A DNA stretch of 12,009 nucleotides, taken from NCBI GenBank assembly GCA_004555335.1, contig SFII01000031.1, positions 1 through 12,009 on the forward strand, given 5' to 3'. The notes beneath the pieces were generated by a model. It worked only from the letters and a program-made list of their open reading frames with translations, was not told the DNA's origin and did no database searches. The stretch comes from Coriobacteriaceae bacterium. GTDB lineage: Bacteria > Actinomycetota > Coriobacteriia > Coriobacteriales > Eggerthellaceae. Below, piece by piece: positions 1 to 6,844 of this stretch. A program made the position numbers and the translations under genes. Each line of letters opens with the position of its first letter. Within the stretch, counting starts at the first letter, position 1.

Positions 1-24
1 TGCCGGGCCCCGTCCGGTGCGAGC

Positions 25-1080
25 CTACTTCGCTTGAAGCTGCCCCATCACCAGCAGGGTCTGCTCGATGCCTTCGCCGATGGTGTAGTGCGGCTGCCAG
101 CCCAGCGCCTTCAGCTTGCTGCCGTCCATCATCGCCTTGGTCGCGGTGGAATAGCCCGCACGCTCGGTTTCGCTGGGAAGTTGGAAGACCACCTTGGTGC
201 CCGCGTGCTCGGCGATGGATTCCGCCAGTTCGCGCAGCGTGACGTCCGACCCTGGATCGGCCACGTTGTAGGCGGCCCCGCATTCGCCTTCCAGCAGGCA
301 CGCAAGCAGCGCGCCCACGGCATCTGCGCAGTGCGTGTACGAGAACTTCTGCGTGCCCTCGGACTTCAGCACGATGTCCTCATGCGCCAGGCCCTTCTTC
401 AAGAACTGCGACAGGGCCTTGGTGTCGCTTTCCAGCAAGGTGGGCCCGTATACGCGCGAAAGGCGGGGGATCACCACGTCGAGCCCCTCCTGCTTGATGT
501 ATGCCTGGCAGAGGGCTTCGCCCAGGCGCTTGCTTTCCGGATAGCCGGCGCGCAGGGTGTTGCAGTCGATATAGCCGCAGTAGTCTTCGGCGAACAGCTC
601 TACATCGCCGCGGTTCTGGCCGTATACCTCCACCGAGGAGAGGAATTCGAAGCGCTGCGCCTTGGTCTTGGCGGCGAAGGAGAGCAGGTTCTCCAACCCC
701 TTGGTGTTGGTGGCGATGGTGCCGATGGGGTCGGTGGAATAGGCGAGCGGATGGGTGTTCGAAGCGGCGTGGATCACATAATCGGCACGGGGCAGGTCTT
801 CGGGCAGGCCCTGGTTCACGTCGCATTCCACCAGATGCAGGCACTGGGGCTCGAAGGCCCCCTCGAAGCGCGCCTGCAGGCGCTTTATACTGCGCCCGAT
901 GGCATAGATCCGGGTACCGATCCCCTGGAACAGCAGGGCGTCGGCGAGCATGCTGCCGATCATGCCCGATGCCCCCGTGATCAGCACCGTGGCATCGGTG
1001 AGCCTTCCCCAGGGCAGGTCCGCATCGCAGATGCGCGCCAGGTCCTGCAGGTATGCCTCGTTCTCGTAGAGCGTGCCCAT
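25..1080 (-). CDS. Extended-SDR NAD(P)-dependent nucleotide-sugar epimerase/dehydratase/reductase
   Basis: A 351-aa cytoplasmic enzyme of the extended short-chain dehydrogenase family. The N-terminal Rossmann motif is GASGMIG at residues 36-42 (GxxGxxG) after the beta strand VLIT. The active-site pair YPESK (Y180, K184) follows the LSS segment at 147-149. A VYGP motif (210-213) and the C-terminal FSYTHCADAVGALL block (247-260) are typical of sugar-nucleotide epimerases and dehydratases. Full length for this family. The ATG has a GGAAGG ribosome site six bases upstream and lies 16 bp after the cytidylyltransferase stop, so it is the last visible gene of the minus-strand operon. The position suggests it works with that cytidylyltransferase, for example making or modifying a CDP-linked alditol or sugar. 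The substrate cannot be read from sequence. It is not a TarJ-type (medium-chain) alcohol dehydrogenase. Family call is secure, reaction is inference. Confidence 0.9.
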   Translation of the reverse strand: MGTLYENEAYLQDLARICDADLPWGRLTDATVLITGASGMIGSMLADALLFQGIGTRIYAIGRSIKRLQARFEGAFEPQCLHLVECDVNQGLPEDLPRADYVIHAASNTHPLAYSTDPIGTIATNTKGLENLLSFAAKTKAQRFEFLSSVEVYGQNRGDVELFAEDYCGYIDCNTLRAGYPESKRLGEALCQAYIKQEGLDVVIPRLSRVYGPTLLESDTKALSQFLKKGLAHEDIVLKSEGTQKFSYTHCADAVGALLACLLEGECGAAYNVADPGSDVTLRELAESIAEHAGTKVVFQLPSETERAGYSTATKAMMDGSKLKALGWQPHYTIGEGIEQTLLVMGQLQAK

Positions 1081-1096
1081 GGTGTTCCTTCCGTCC

Positions 1097-1813
1097 TTAC
1101 TTCAGCCAGGTGCTGGGGTCCGCGTTCAAGTAGGCCTTGAACAGCTTCAGGTCGTCTTTGGTGGTGAGCTTGATGTTCTTGTCCGATCCCGCGGCAAAGT
1201 ACAGGCGCTCGCCCAGTTCCACCATCATGGTGTTGGCATACGACGACCCGTAGATGCCGATCTTCTTCTCGAAGGCCTCGTGGTAGGCCCAGTCCAGCTT
1301 GCCGAACTTGTAGGCCTGGGGCGTGGAAACGCGGCGCAGGGTTTCGCGGGGGATGTAGCTGGTGGTGGAGATTTCGTCGTCTACGATGAAGATCTGCTCG
1401 TTGTAGGGCAGGGAGGTGACCGCGTTGCCGTATTGGTGGCACTTGGCGATCACGTCGGAGAGCACTTCCGAGTCCACGAGCGGGCGGATGCCGTCGTGCA
1501 CGATCACCGTATCGTCGTCTTCGCAGATGCCCTCGAGCGCGAAGACGCCGTTGCGGATGGATTCCTGCCCGGTTTCGCCGCCGGTGACGATCCATTTCAG
1601 CTTGTCGATGCCGAACTGCCGCGCGTAGGCCCAGACCAGTTCCTCCCAGCCCTTGATGCACACCACTTCGATGGCGTCCACCTGCGGATGGCGCTGGAAG
1701 CCCTCCAGGGTGTAGATGAGGACGGGTTTGTCGTAGACGTGGATGAACTGCTTGGGGATGTCCTGCCCCATGCGGTGGCCGGACCCTCCGGCTATGATGA
1801 CGGCGACGTTCAT
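1097..1813 (-). CDS. TarI/IspD-family cytidylyltransferase (CDP-alditol-type)
   Basis: A 238-aa cytoplasmic nucleotidyltransferase that should couple CTP to an alditol phosphate (TarI, CDP-ribitol) or to methylerythritol phosphate (IspD). Visible motifs are the CTP loop IIAGGSGHRMG with R14, then PKQF (K21); GGETGQESIRNG (78-89); VHDGIRPLV (105-113); STPQAY (163-168); and the C-terminal NIKLTTKDDLKLF (213-225). Length matches TarI and IspD. The ATG at 1813 is chosen because the motif-bearing N terminus begins there and GAGGAGG lies just upstream. The frame stays open 51 codons further, but that part is low-complexity and overlaps licD. Lying between the LicD-type gene and an SDR in a glycan cluster, it more likely makes a CDP-alditol for glycan decoration than serves isoprenoid synthesis. 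Sequence alone does not settle the substrate. Confidence 0.9.
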   Translation of the reverse strand: MNVAVIIAGGSGHRMGQDIPKQFIHVYDKPVLIYTLEGFQRHPQVDAIEVVCIKGWEELVWAYARQFGIDKLKWIVTGGETGQESIRNGVFALEGICEDDDTVIVHDGIRPLVDSEVLSDVIAKCHQYGNAVTSLPYNEQIFIVDDEISTTSYIPRETLRRVSTPQAYKFGKLDWAYHEAFEKKIGIYGSSYANTMMVELGERLYFAAGSDKNIKLTTKDDLKLFKAYLNADPSTWLK

Positions 1814-1816
1814 GTT

Positions 1817-1823
1817 CCTCCTC
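1817..1823 (-). promoter_or_regulatory. Ribosome binding site of the cytidylyltransferase gene
   Basis: The minus strand reads GAGGAGG ending three bases before the ATG at 1813. This purine tract supports that start over the longer in-frame opening, which has only low-complexity coding upstream. Confidence 0.6.
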
Positions 1824-1834
1824 GTGGTGCTTGT

Positions 1835-1854
1835 GCGGGCGCCCGTGCGCCCGC
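1835..1854 (-). repeat. GC-rich hairpin in the licD-cytidylyltransferase spacer
   Basis: GCGGGCGC (1835-1842) and GCGCCCGC (1847-1854) form a perfect 8-bp stem with a 4-base loop. The hairpin sits in the 64-bp gap between the licD stop and the downstream start. No T-run follows on the transcribed strand, so full intrinsic termination is doubtful. Partial attenuation, RNA stabilisation or processing are possible. It ends 11 bp before the ribosome site of the next gene. Confidence 0.45.
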
Positions 1855-1877
1855 GTCCGAGTAGAGCGCAGGTGCGG

Positions 1878-2825
1878 TTAGTCGATCTTCTTCCAGGGGT
1901 ATTCTTCCCTGTGCCGGGCGAACCATTCCTTGTACGGCGTGTCGGGGTCGAAGATGGTGCTGCCATGCATGCGCCCGTTCAATGCGGTCACGTCGTCGGG
2001 CATGCGCAGGTAGTCGCCATACTGCAGGGTCATGATCTCCGGGTAGAACAGCGGTGCGCGCAGGCGCAGGTCCTCGAAGTCCAGGTAGCAGTAGCCCTCG
2101 TACCAGGCGGCGGGCCATTGCACGTTGCCGCGCCAGTCGAGCGTGATGTCGCCTGCGATGAGCGTGTCCTTCCGCGCGTACTTGCCCATCACCTTGCGGT
2201 TCAGGTAGTCGAAGTAGCGCTTCCTCCCGTAGACGCGGAAGAAGGCCTGCCAGAAGCGCTCGCGCAGCACGCCTAAGCCGTGCAGCTCGCCGCGCAGGTC
2301 GAAGCACATCTGCATGCGCATCTTCTTCCTGTCCAGCTCGCGGTGCCACAGCTTGCGCCGGAGCATGCCGTCGGGGACCTTGTCGAGCACGAAGATGTCC
2401 AGGAAGATGCCGCAGTTCACGTCCTCCTTCTTGCCGTCGCCCTCGATGAAGCCCGTGGTCTCGCTGTTGCGCAGCTGGGCGTGGGTGCGATAGAAGGGGC
2501 CGTCTTCGGACAGGGTGGTCTGGAAGAAGTAGGGATGGGCGAACTCGCGGTCGGCGATCTGCCACAGGCGGTCGTAGTCCGCACGCGGCATGATCACATC
2601 CACGTCGTCGTCCCAGGGGATGAATCCCTTGTGCCTGATGGCTCCCAGTAGCGTGCCCCCGTCCAGGAAGTAGGCCAGCCCGTTGCGCTCGCACACCTCG
2701 GCGAACTTGGCCAGAAGGTCCAGCTCCACCGCCCAGATGCGCTTCATCTTGGCGGTGACGGTGTATCCGCAGCGTACTTCTTCTGCAAGGAAGCCCTCCG
2801 GCATGCTATGCGTCGGCGTGATCAA
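1878..2825 (-). CDS. LicD-family phosphotransferase (glycan phospho-decoration)
   Basis: A 315-aa LicD-family (PF04991) protein. Known relatives transfer phosphocholine from CDP-choline, or ribitol 5-phosphate from CDP-ribitol (eukaryotic fukutin/FKRP), onto surface glycans. The hallmark block is FLDGGTLLGAIRH (53-65) followed by GFIPWDDDVDVIM (67-79); the acidic cluster D72-D74/D76 should bind metal. GIFLDIFVLD (139-148) and YGDYLRMP (269-276) are also typical. No signal peptide or membrane helix is seen, so it is cytoplasmic. The start is TTG at 2825: AAGGAGGT ends exactly 8 bases upstream, whereas the ATG at codon 8 (2804) has no ribosome site. This gives a 20-bp overlap with the upstream GT2 gene and suggests coupled translation. 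The cytidylyltransferase next door probably supplies the donor. The transferred group is unknown. Confidence 0.92.
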   Translation of the reverse strand: MITPTHSMPEGFLAEEVRCGYTVTAKMKRIWAVELDLLAKFAEVCERNGLAYFLDGGTLLGAIRHKGFIPWDDDVDVIMPRADYDRLWQIADREFAHPYFFQTTLSEDGPFYRTHAQLRNSETTGFIEGDGKKEDVNCGIFLDIFVLDKVPDGMLRRKLWHRELDRKKMRMQMCFDLRGELHGLGVLRERFWQAFFRVYGRKRYFDYLNRKVMGKYARKDTLIAGDITLDWRGNVQWPAAWYEGYCYLDFEDLRLRAPLFYPEIMTLQYGDYLRMPDDVTALNGRMHGSTIFDPDTPYKEWFARHREEYPWKKID

Positions 2826-3885
2826 GCCCCAGCACCTCCTTCGCCTTGCGCACGGCGGCCCCCAGGCCGAAATCGCGCTTGGTTTGCCCGATGGCCTGGA
2901 AGGCGGTCTGCCTTCCCAGGACCAACCGGGTGAATTCGCCTTCGCTGCGGAAGAGCGCGAGCAGGTATTCGCGCTCCTGCGGGGTGTACAGGCCGGCGTC
3001 GATCAGGTGCCGGTCGCGCAGTCCGGTGAACTGGCGCCTCACGAAGGAGGCGTATTCGCCGTGGTGTTCCGCGCCGATGCGCTGCATGGTCTGGCAATGG
3101 GCCCTGAACAGGCGCTCGTAAAAGGCGGGCAGTACCTGCTGCTCGAATTCGGGGTGCCGTCCCAAGAACTCGCGGATCCAGTCGAACTCGGCTGCCATGG
3201 CGTATACCTTGCCGGGATCGTGGATGGAGGAACCCGGGTTGTCGATACGGTAGCAGTAGCAGGGCCTGGGCACGTAGACCAGGCTTTCCGCCTGCGTGAA
3301 GGCCTGCCAGAAGAAGCCGTTGTCCTGGTACGAGGCGCCAGGGGTCTCGTGGTAGCGGATGCCGCAGCGGCGCAGCAAGTCCATGCGATAGATGCCCGAC
3401 CAGTTGTGCATGGGAAAGCTGTATACCTCCACTTCGCTGTTGGGGTGGATGCGGCGGTAGTGGTACGAGGAGTCGCGCGTCATCTGCTTGGCGACCAGCA
3501 TGATGCGCCCGTTGCGCGTGGTCATGTCGAAGTAGTCGCCGCGCACGATGTCGGCATCGAAGCGCTTCGCGGCCTCGTAGAGGATCTGGTAGCTATCGGG
3601 CTGGATGATGTCGTCCGATTCCAGCACGGCGAAGTATTCGCCGGTTGCAGCCTCGATCCCGCGGTTCATGGCAACGCCGTAGCCGCCGTTTTCCTTGTGG
3701 ATCACCTTCACGCGCGGGTCCGCCGCGGCATATTCGTCCAAGATCTGCGGGCACGAATCGGTGGAACCGTCGTCGACGCAGATCAGCTCGATGTCGGTCA
3801 GGGTCTGGGCGAGCGCGCTCTCGATGCAGGGGCGCAGGTACTTTTCTACGTTGTATACGGGAACGACCGCGGAGATCTTGGGCAT
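2806..3885 (-). CDS. GT2-family glycosyltransferase
   Basis: A 359-aa GT-A fold, family 2 glycosyltransferase. The N terminus has ISAVVPVYNVEKYL (4-17), then the nucleotide-binding VDDGSTD (37-43) and a DxD-equivalent ESDD (89-92) that should hold the metal and sugar nucleotide. GASYQD (183-188) occupies the usual acceptor/base region. A roughly 140-residue C-terminal part (after about 220) has no recognised motif and is probably acceptor-specific. No membrane helix is seen. It is paralogous to the GT2 at 6845-7828, with the same ETPGASYQD block and matching R-[IV]-D-N segments. It starts 21 bp after the ATPase stop and overlaps licD by 20 bp. Ribosome site GAGG is modest. It likely adds one sugar to the exported glycan in the cytoplasm; donor and linkage cannot be read. 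Confidence 0.93.
   Translation of the reverse strand: MPKISAVVPVYNVEKYLRPCIESALAQTLTDIELICVDDGSTDSCPQILDEYAAADPRVKVIHKENGGYGVAMNRGIEAATGEYFAVLESDDIIQPDSYQILYEAAKRFDADIVRGDYFDMTTRNGRIMLVAKQMTRDSSYHYRRIHPNSEVEVYSFPMHNWSGIYRMDLLRRCGIRYHETPGASYQDNGFFWQAFTQAESLVYVPRPCYCYRIDNPGSSIHDPGKVYAMAAEFDWIREFLGRHPEFEQQVLPAFYERLFRAHCQTMQRIGAEHHGEYASFVRRQFTGLRDRHLIDAGLYTPQEREYLLALFRSEGEFTRLVLGRQTAFQAIGQTKRDFGLGAAVRKAKEVLGLDHADA
2834..2841 (-). promoter_or_regulatory. Strong Shine-Dalgarno that decides a TTG start
   Basis: The minus strand reads AAGGAGGT inside the final codons of the GT2 gene (its Lys-Glu-Val, residues 349-351). Eight bases separate it from the TTG at 2825. The alternative ATG at 2804 has no such site, so the TTG is preferred. 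Confidence 0.7.
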
Positions 3886-3906
3886 GGCATTGTCCTCGCT
3901 GCGGTG

Positions 3907-5748
3907 CTAGCGCCCGCCGTTCGCGGCGTCCAAGCGCGCGGAGGCGGCGATCCTATGCAGGATGGTCTTGTCCAGGTCGCTGAAGATGGAGGGGTCGCCC
4001 ACGAAGTCCAGGGTGCGGATGCTTCCTCCGAAACGCTGCACCTGCCTGATCGCGCTTGCGACGTAGTCCAGGTTGCTGGGGTTGTTCAGCAGGATCAGCG
4101 CATCGTTGCGCGCTGCGTAGTTGCCCACGCAGAAGGCGTCGTCGGGATGGCGCGGGTTCACCACCACCAGGCGCTCGACGGGGCCTGCGCCCTCGCGGAT
4201 GCGCTCTTCTTCCAGCCAGTCGAAGATGCGCTCGTTCGCTTCGTGCTCGTTGTCGGCGATGAAGCGCACGATTTCCACCCCCGCTTGGCGCAGGGGCGCA
4301 AGATGGCCTTCGTTGATTGCTTCTTCGCCGGCTAGCACGAGCGCGCGCTTGAAGTGCGCCTTCACGACGTCGATGATGTCCCGGTCCAGGACGGTCTTCT
4401 TGCTGGTGAAGAACAGGGGTGCTGAAAGCTTGGTCGCCGCAGGCAGGATGGCGAACTGGTCGCCCACGCAGAATTCGGGGCTGATCACGCAGGTGTCGCC
4501 CCAGATGCCCCGCTCGCGTCCGAATTCGAATACCGCCAGGGAAAGCCTGGTGTTGGTGCCTTCGGTGATGACATGGGTATGCGCGGGCGCCTTCGGCAGG
4601 TCGGCTGCGATCTTCTGGGGGTTCTGGAACAGGGTGCAGCTGACGAAGATGGCGTTGTCGGGCGCGAGCTGTTCGAGTGCCTGGCGCGTGACGTCGGGCA
4701 CGCTCTGCTCGGCGCAGGTGAGCATCTTGGCTCCCAGGGCGCTTGCCAGGCCGGTGGCGATCAGGCTCTGCACGTGGTCTTCGCTGGGGGTGTAGACCAC
4801 CGTGTCCACGTGGCCCTGTTCGGCCTGCGCCATCTTGGCCGAGGTGCCGAACTTCGTGTCGCCGTAGATGGCGTTGCACTGCACGCAGGAAGTGTTCACG
4901 TCGGTGTTCTCGAAGGTGTCCATGATCACCTTCTCCGACTCGGCGCAGCCGGTGCGGCCGCCGACCAGCTGGTAGATGCGGCAGACGTCTTCGGCGGTGC
5001 CGATCATGCGGGTGTGGCCCTTCTCGATCCAGATGGCCTTATTGCATAGGCGGCGCACCTGCTCGTTGCTGTGGGATACGATCAGAACGGTGACGCCGTG
5101 GTCCCTGATCAGCTCTTGGATGCGGCGCTCGCACTTCTGGCGGAACATGAAGTCGCCCACCGACAGCACCTCGTCGACGATCAGGATGTCGGGGACCATG
5201 ATGGTGGCGATGGCGAATGCGATGCGCGCGACCATGCCCGACGAATAGTTCTTCATGGGCATGTCCAGGAACTTGGACACCTCGGAGAATTCCACGATCT
5301 CGTCGAAATTCTGGTCGATGAACTTCTTGGAATAACCCAGGAGCGCGCCGTTCAGGTAGATGTTCTCGCGGGCGGTCAGTTCCAGGTCGAAGCCCGCGCC
5401 CAGCTCGATGAGCGGCGCGATCTTGCCATGGATGGTGCATTTGCCGCGGGTGGGCTCCAGCACGCCCGCGATGATCTTCAGGATGGTGGATTTGCCCGAC
5501 CCGTTGGTGCCCATGATGCCGTAGACGTCGCCCTTCTTCACTTCGAAGGAGATGTCGTCGAGCGCCCAGAATTCCTTGAAGGCCAGCTCGCGGCGCACGG
5601 CGGCGATGGCGTATTCCTTCAGGCTGTTCAGCTGCGCGCTCGCGATGTTGAACATCATGCCCACATGGTCGACCTTGATCATGGTCTCGCGGTTGTCGGC
5701 GGCATCCAGGTCTGCGCCCAGGTTCGAGGTGTTTACTACTTCTGGCAT
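3907..5748 (-). CDS. Polysaccharide ABC exporter ATPase (Wzt/TagH type) with three CWB2-like C-terminal repeats
   Basis: A 613-aa exporter ATPase. Residues about 23-265 are a complete nucleotide-binding domain: Walker A GTNGSGKST (80-88), signature YSSGM (168-172), Walker B DILIVDE (187-193) and switch His226 in VSHSNEQ. The GFDLELTARENIYLNGALLG region (119-138) is typical of Wzt/TagH. Residues about 290-600 are unlike the Wzt C-terminal domain. They resemble three cell-wall-binding CWB2 repeats (PF04122), each with a G-x-[RK]-x-x-T-like opening (IYGDTKFGTSAKMA 294-307; EGTNTRLSLAVFEFG 396-410; IADNEHEANERIFDWL 497-512), a strand plus DAL-x-LA-like centre (315-345, 417-449, 525-556) and a strand-turn end (367-371, 468-474, 579-585). 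A CxxC (C288, C291) sits at the junction. No signal peptide. Start ATG 5748 has a weak ribosome site; M23 (5682) is an alternative. It pairs with the permease 31 bp upstream. Confidence 0.9.
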   Translation of the reverse strand: MPEVVNTSNLGADLDAADNRETMIKVDHVGMMFNIASAQLNSLKEYAIAAVRRELAFKEFWALDDISFEVKKGDVYGIMGTNGSGKSTILKIIAGVLEPTRGKCTIHGKIAPLIELGAGFDLELTARENIYLNGALLGYSKKFIDQNFDEIVEFSEVSKFLDMPMKNYSSGMVARIAFAIATIMVPDILIVDEVLSVGDFMFRQKCERRIQELIRDHGVTVLIVSHSNEQVRRLCNKAIWIEKGHTRMIGTAEDVCRIYQLVGGRTGCAESEKVIMDTFENTDVNTSCVQCNAIYGDTKFGTSAKMAQAEQGHVDTVVYTPSEDHVQSLIATGLASALGAKMLTCAEQSVPDVTRQALEQLAPDNAIFVSCTLFQNPQKIAADLPKAPAHTHVITEGTNTRLSLAVFEFGRERGIWGDTCVISPEFCVGDQFAILPAATKLSAPLFFTSKKTVLDRDIIDVVKAHFKRALVLAGEEAINEGHLAPLRQAGVEIVRFIADNEHEANERIFDWLEEERIREGAGPVERLVVVNPRHPDDAFCVGNYAARNDALILLNNPSNLDYVASAIRQVQRFGGSIRTLDFVGDPSIFSDLDKTILHRIAASARLDAANGGR

Positions 5749-5779
5749 GGTGAAACGCTTCCGTTCTGCGAATTGCGCG

Positions 5780-6562
5780 TTAGACGTACAGGATGAACTT
5801 GCCTTCCAGCTTGCGGAAGACGGCGAAGCCGATGGCGAAGCTGGCGAGCCCGAATGCCAGGCAGACCAGGTTTTCCGTCAGGCTGGGGGTGTTTCCGTAC
5901 AGGAAGATGTCGCGGAAGTACGTGACGTAGTGGTACATGGGGTTGAAGAATTCCGCCTTCTGCATCCATGCGGGTAGGATCTCGATAGGGTAGAACAGCG
6001 GGGTCGCATAGGTCCAGGCGGTGATGACGACGCTCCACAGGTGCAGCACGTCGCGGAAGTACACGGCGGCGGCGGCAAGCAGCATGCTCAGGCCCGCGCT
6101 GAACAGGACCGCGTACAGCATGAGCAGCGGCAGCCACAGCACGTTGGCGGTGGGCATGATGCGGAAGAAGATCATGACCAGCAGCACCGCGACGAGCGAG
6201 AAGCAGAAGTTGAGCAGGTGGAACAGCACCTTTTCCAGGGGGAAGATCAGCTTCTCGATGCGGATCTTCTTGATGAGCGAGGTGGATTCCAGGATGGAGG
6301 CCATGCCGTCGCGGGTGGAATCCGACATGAGGGCGAAGATGGTGTTGCCCAAGATCAGGTACATGGGGAAGTTGGGGATGTCGGCGAACTTGATGAAATT
6401 GCTGAAGACCAGCGCCAGCACCGCCATCATGAGCAGGGGGTTGAGCACCGACCAGACCACGCCCAGGGCGCTGCGGCGGTATTTCTTCTTGAAGTCCTTC
6501 GAAACCAGCATGCAGAGCGTGAACCAGTTGCGCCGCATGGCCGGAGTGGGAAATTCTTTCAT
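5780..6562 (-). CDS. Polysaccharide/teichoic-acid ABC exporter permease (Wzm/TagG type)
   Basis: A 260-aa membrane permease of the ABC-2 family, the usual length for Wzm/TagG. The N-terminal amphipathic segment KDFKKKYRRSALGVVWSVLNP (22-42) is the family signature preceding the first helix. About six hydrophobic segments follow (roughly 40-58, 65-80, 112-134, 141-168, 175-192, 229-249). YFRD (168-171) and TPLFYPIEILP (187-197) match the conserved loop of these exporters. The ATG at 6562 is chosen because GGAAAG lies nine bases upstream and the permease motif begins soon after. The frame is open 87 codons further, but that part is Arg/Pro-rich and non-protein-like. It should move an undecaprenyl-linked glycan across the membrane with the ATPase encoded next. 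It is the first gene after the 282-bp gap, so it may have its own promoter. Confidence 0.92.
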   Translation of the reverse strand: MKEFPTPAMRRNWFTLCMLVSKDFKKKYRRSALGVVWSVLNPLLMMAVLALVFSNFIKFADIPNFPMYLILGNTIFALMSDSTRDGMASILESTSLIKKIRIEKLIFPLEKVLFHLLNFCFSLVAVLLVMIFFRIMPTANVLWLPLLMLYAVLFSAGLSMLLAAAAVYFRDVLHLWSVVITAWTYATPLFYPIEILPAWMQKAEFFNPMYHYVTYFRDIFLYGNTPSLTENLVCLAFGLASFAIGFAVFRKLEGKFILYV

Positions 6563-6597
6563 GGGGTCGTTCTTTCCGTTCGACTGCATTTCGCATA

Positions 6598-6632
6598 ATT
6601 GCGCAAATCTACATTTTACTGTTTTGCGCAAT
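6598..6632. promoter_or_regulatory. Paired TTGCGCAA palindromes, possible operator upstream of the exporter genes
   Basis: Two copies of the perfect 8-bp palindrome TTGCGCAA lie at 6599-6606 and 6624-6631, centres 25 bp apart. Together they form a 10-bp inverted repeat, ATTGCGCAAA (6598-6607) and TTTGCGCAAT (6623-6632). The 15-bp spacer between them is AT-rich and reads TAAAAT on the minus strand (6618-6613), a possible -10 element for the permease gene 50 bp downstream. No convincing -35 lies at 17 bp. Two dyads around a possible -10 are what a dimeric repressor site would look like. Function is inferred. Confidence 0.45.
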
Positions 6633-6800
6633 GGCGGGGGGCGAATACAGTCAACGCCCACAATGCGGCGGCCGCCCGGGGCTTTGCGGGGACATGCGCG
6701 GGCGAACCGTACGGCGCCCGGATGCCTTCCTTGGCGGGGCGCACGAGGGGTGGTGCGTGCTATCGGGGCACGGGTTGGAAAGGGGCGTCCGACTGGCACG

Positions 6801-6823
6801 ATGCGCCCGGTTACCGGGCGCAT
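6801..6823 (-). terminator. Candidate hairpin terminator after the GT2 gene
   Basis: ATGCGCCCGGT and ACCGGGCGCAT are perfect 11-bp arms around one central base (10 paired bases with a 3-base loop in RNA). The hairpin starts 21 bases after the GT2 stop on the transcribed strand. A smaller stem, TGCAG/CTGCA (6823-6836), lies between it and the stop. No T-tract follows, so it is an L-shaped or attenuating structure at best, although such hairpins are common ends in GC-rich Gram-positives. Confidence 0.5.
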
Positions 6824-6844
6824 GCAGCGGGCTGCAGGCGCCTT

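Larger units (their letters stand above)
6563..6844. other. 282-bp gene-free gap between the GT2 and permease genes
   Basis: No protein-like reading frame was found on either strand. It holds a long hairpin just after the GT2 stop (6801-6823), a GC-rich middle with no recognised element, and near the permease an AT-rich patch (about 6596-6625) flanked by two TTGCGCAA palindromes. The layout suggests the transcript is at least partly divided here and that the exporter genes have their own control region. Confidence 0.5.

Noticed and set aside
1814..1966. 51-codon N-terminal extension of the cytidylyltransferase
   Set aside because: It overlaps licD, is Thr/Arg/Gly-rich and precedes the conserved family start. 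A ribosome site sits directly before the internal ATG.
2683..4335. Long plus-strand open frame (550 codons) opposite the LicD, GT2 and ATPase genes
   Set aside because: It is antisense to three genes with clear motifs. The product is a Val/Gly/Ala/His-rich string with no domain, as expected from high-GC coding DNA read in the complementary frame.
6649..6654. TTGACT on the minus strand as a -35 for the permease gene
   Set aside because: The nearest TAAAAT is 30 bp away and nothing -10-like lies at 16-18 bp, so no promoter is called from it.
6563..6823. 87-codon N-terminal extension of the permease
   Set aside because: Arg/Pro-rich and not protein-like. The length from 6562 already matches the family and a ribosome site supports that start.
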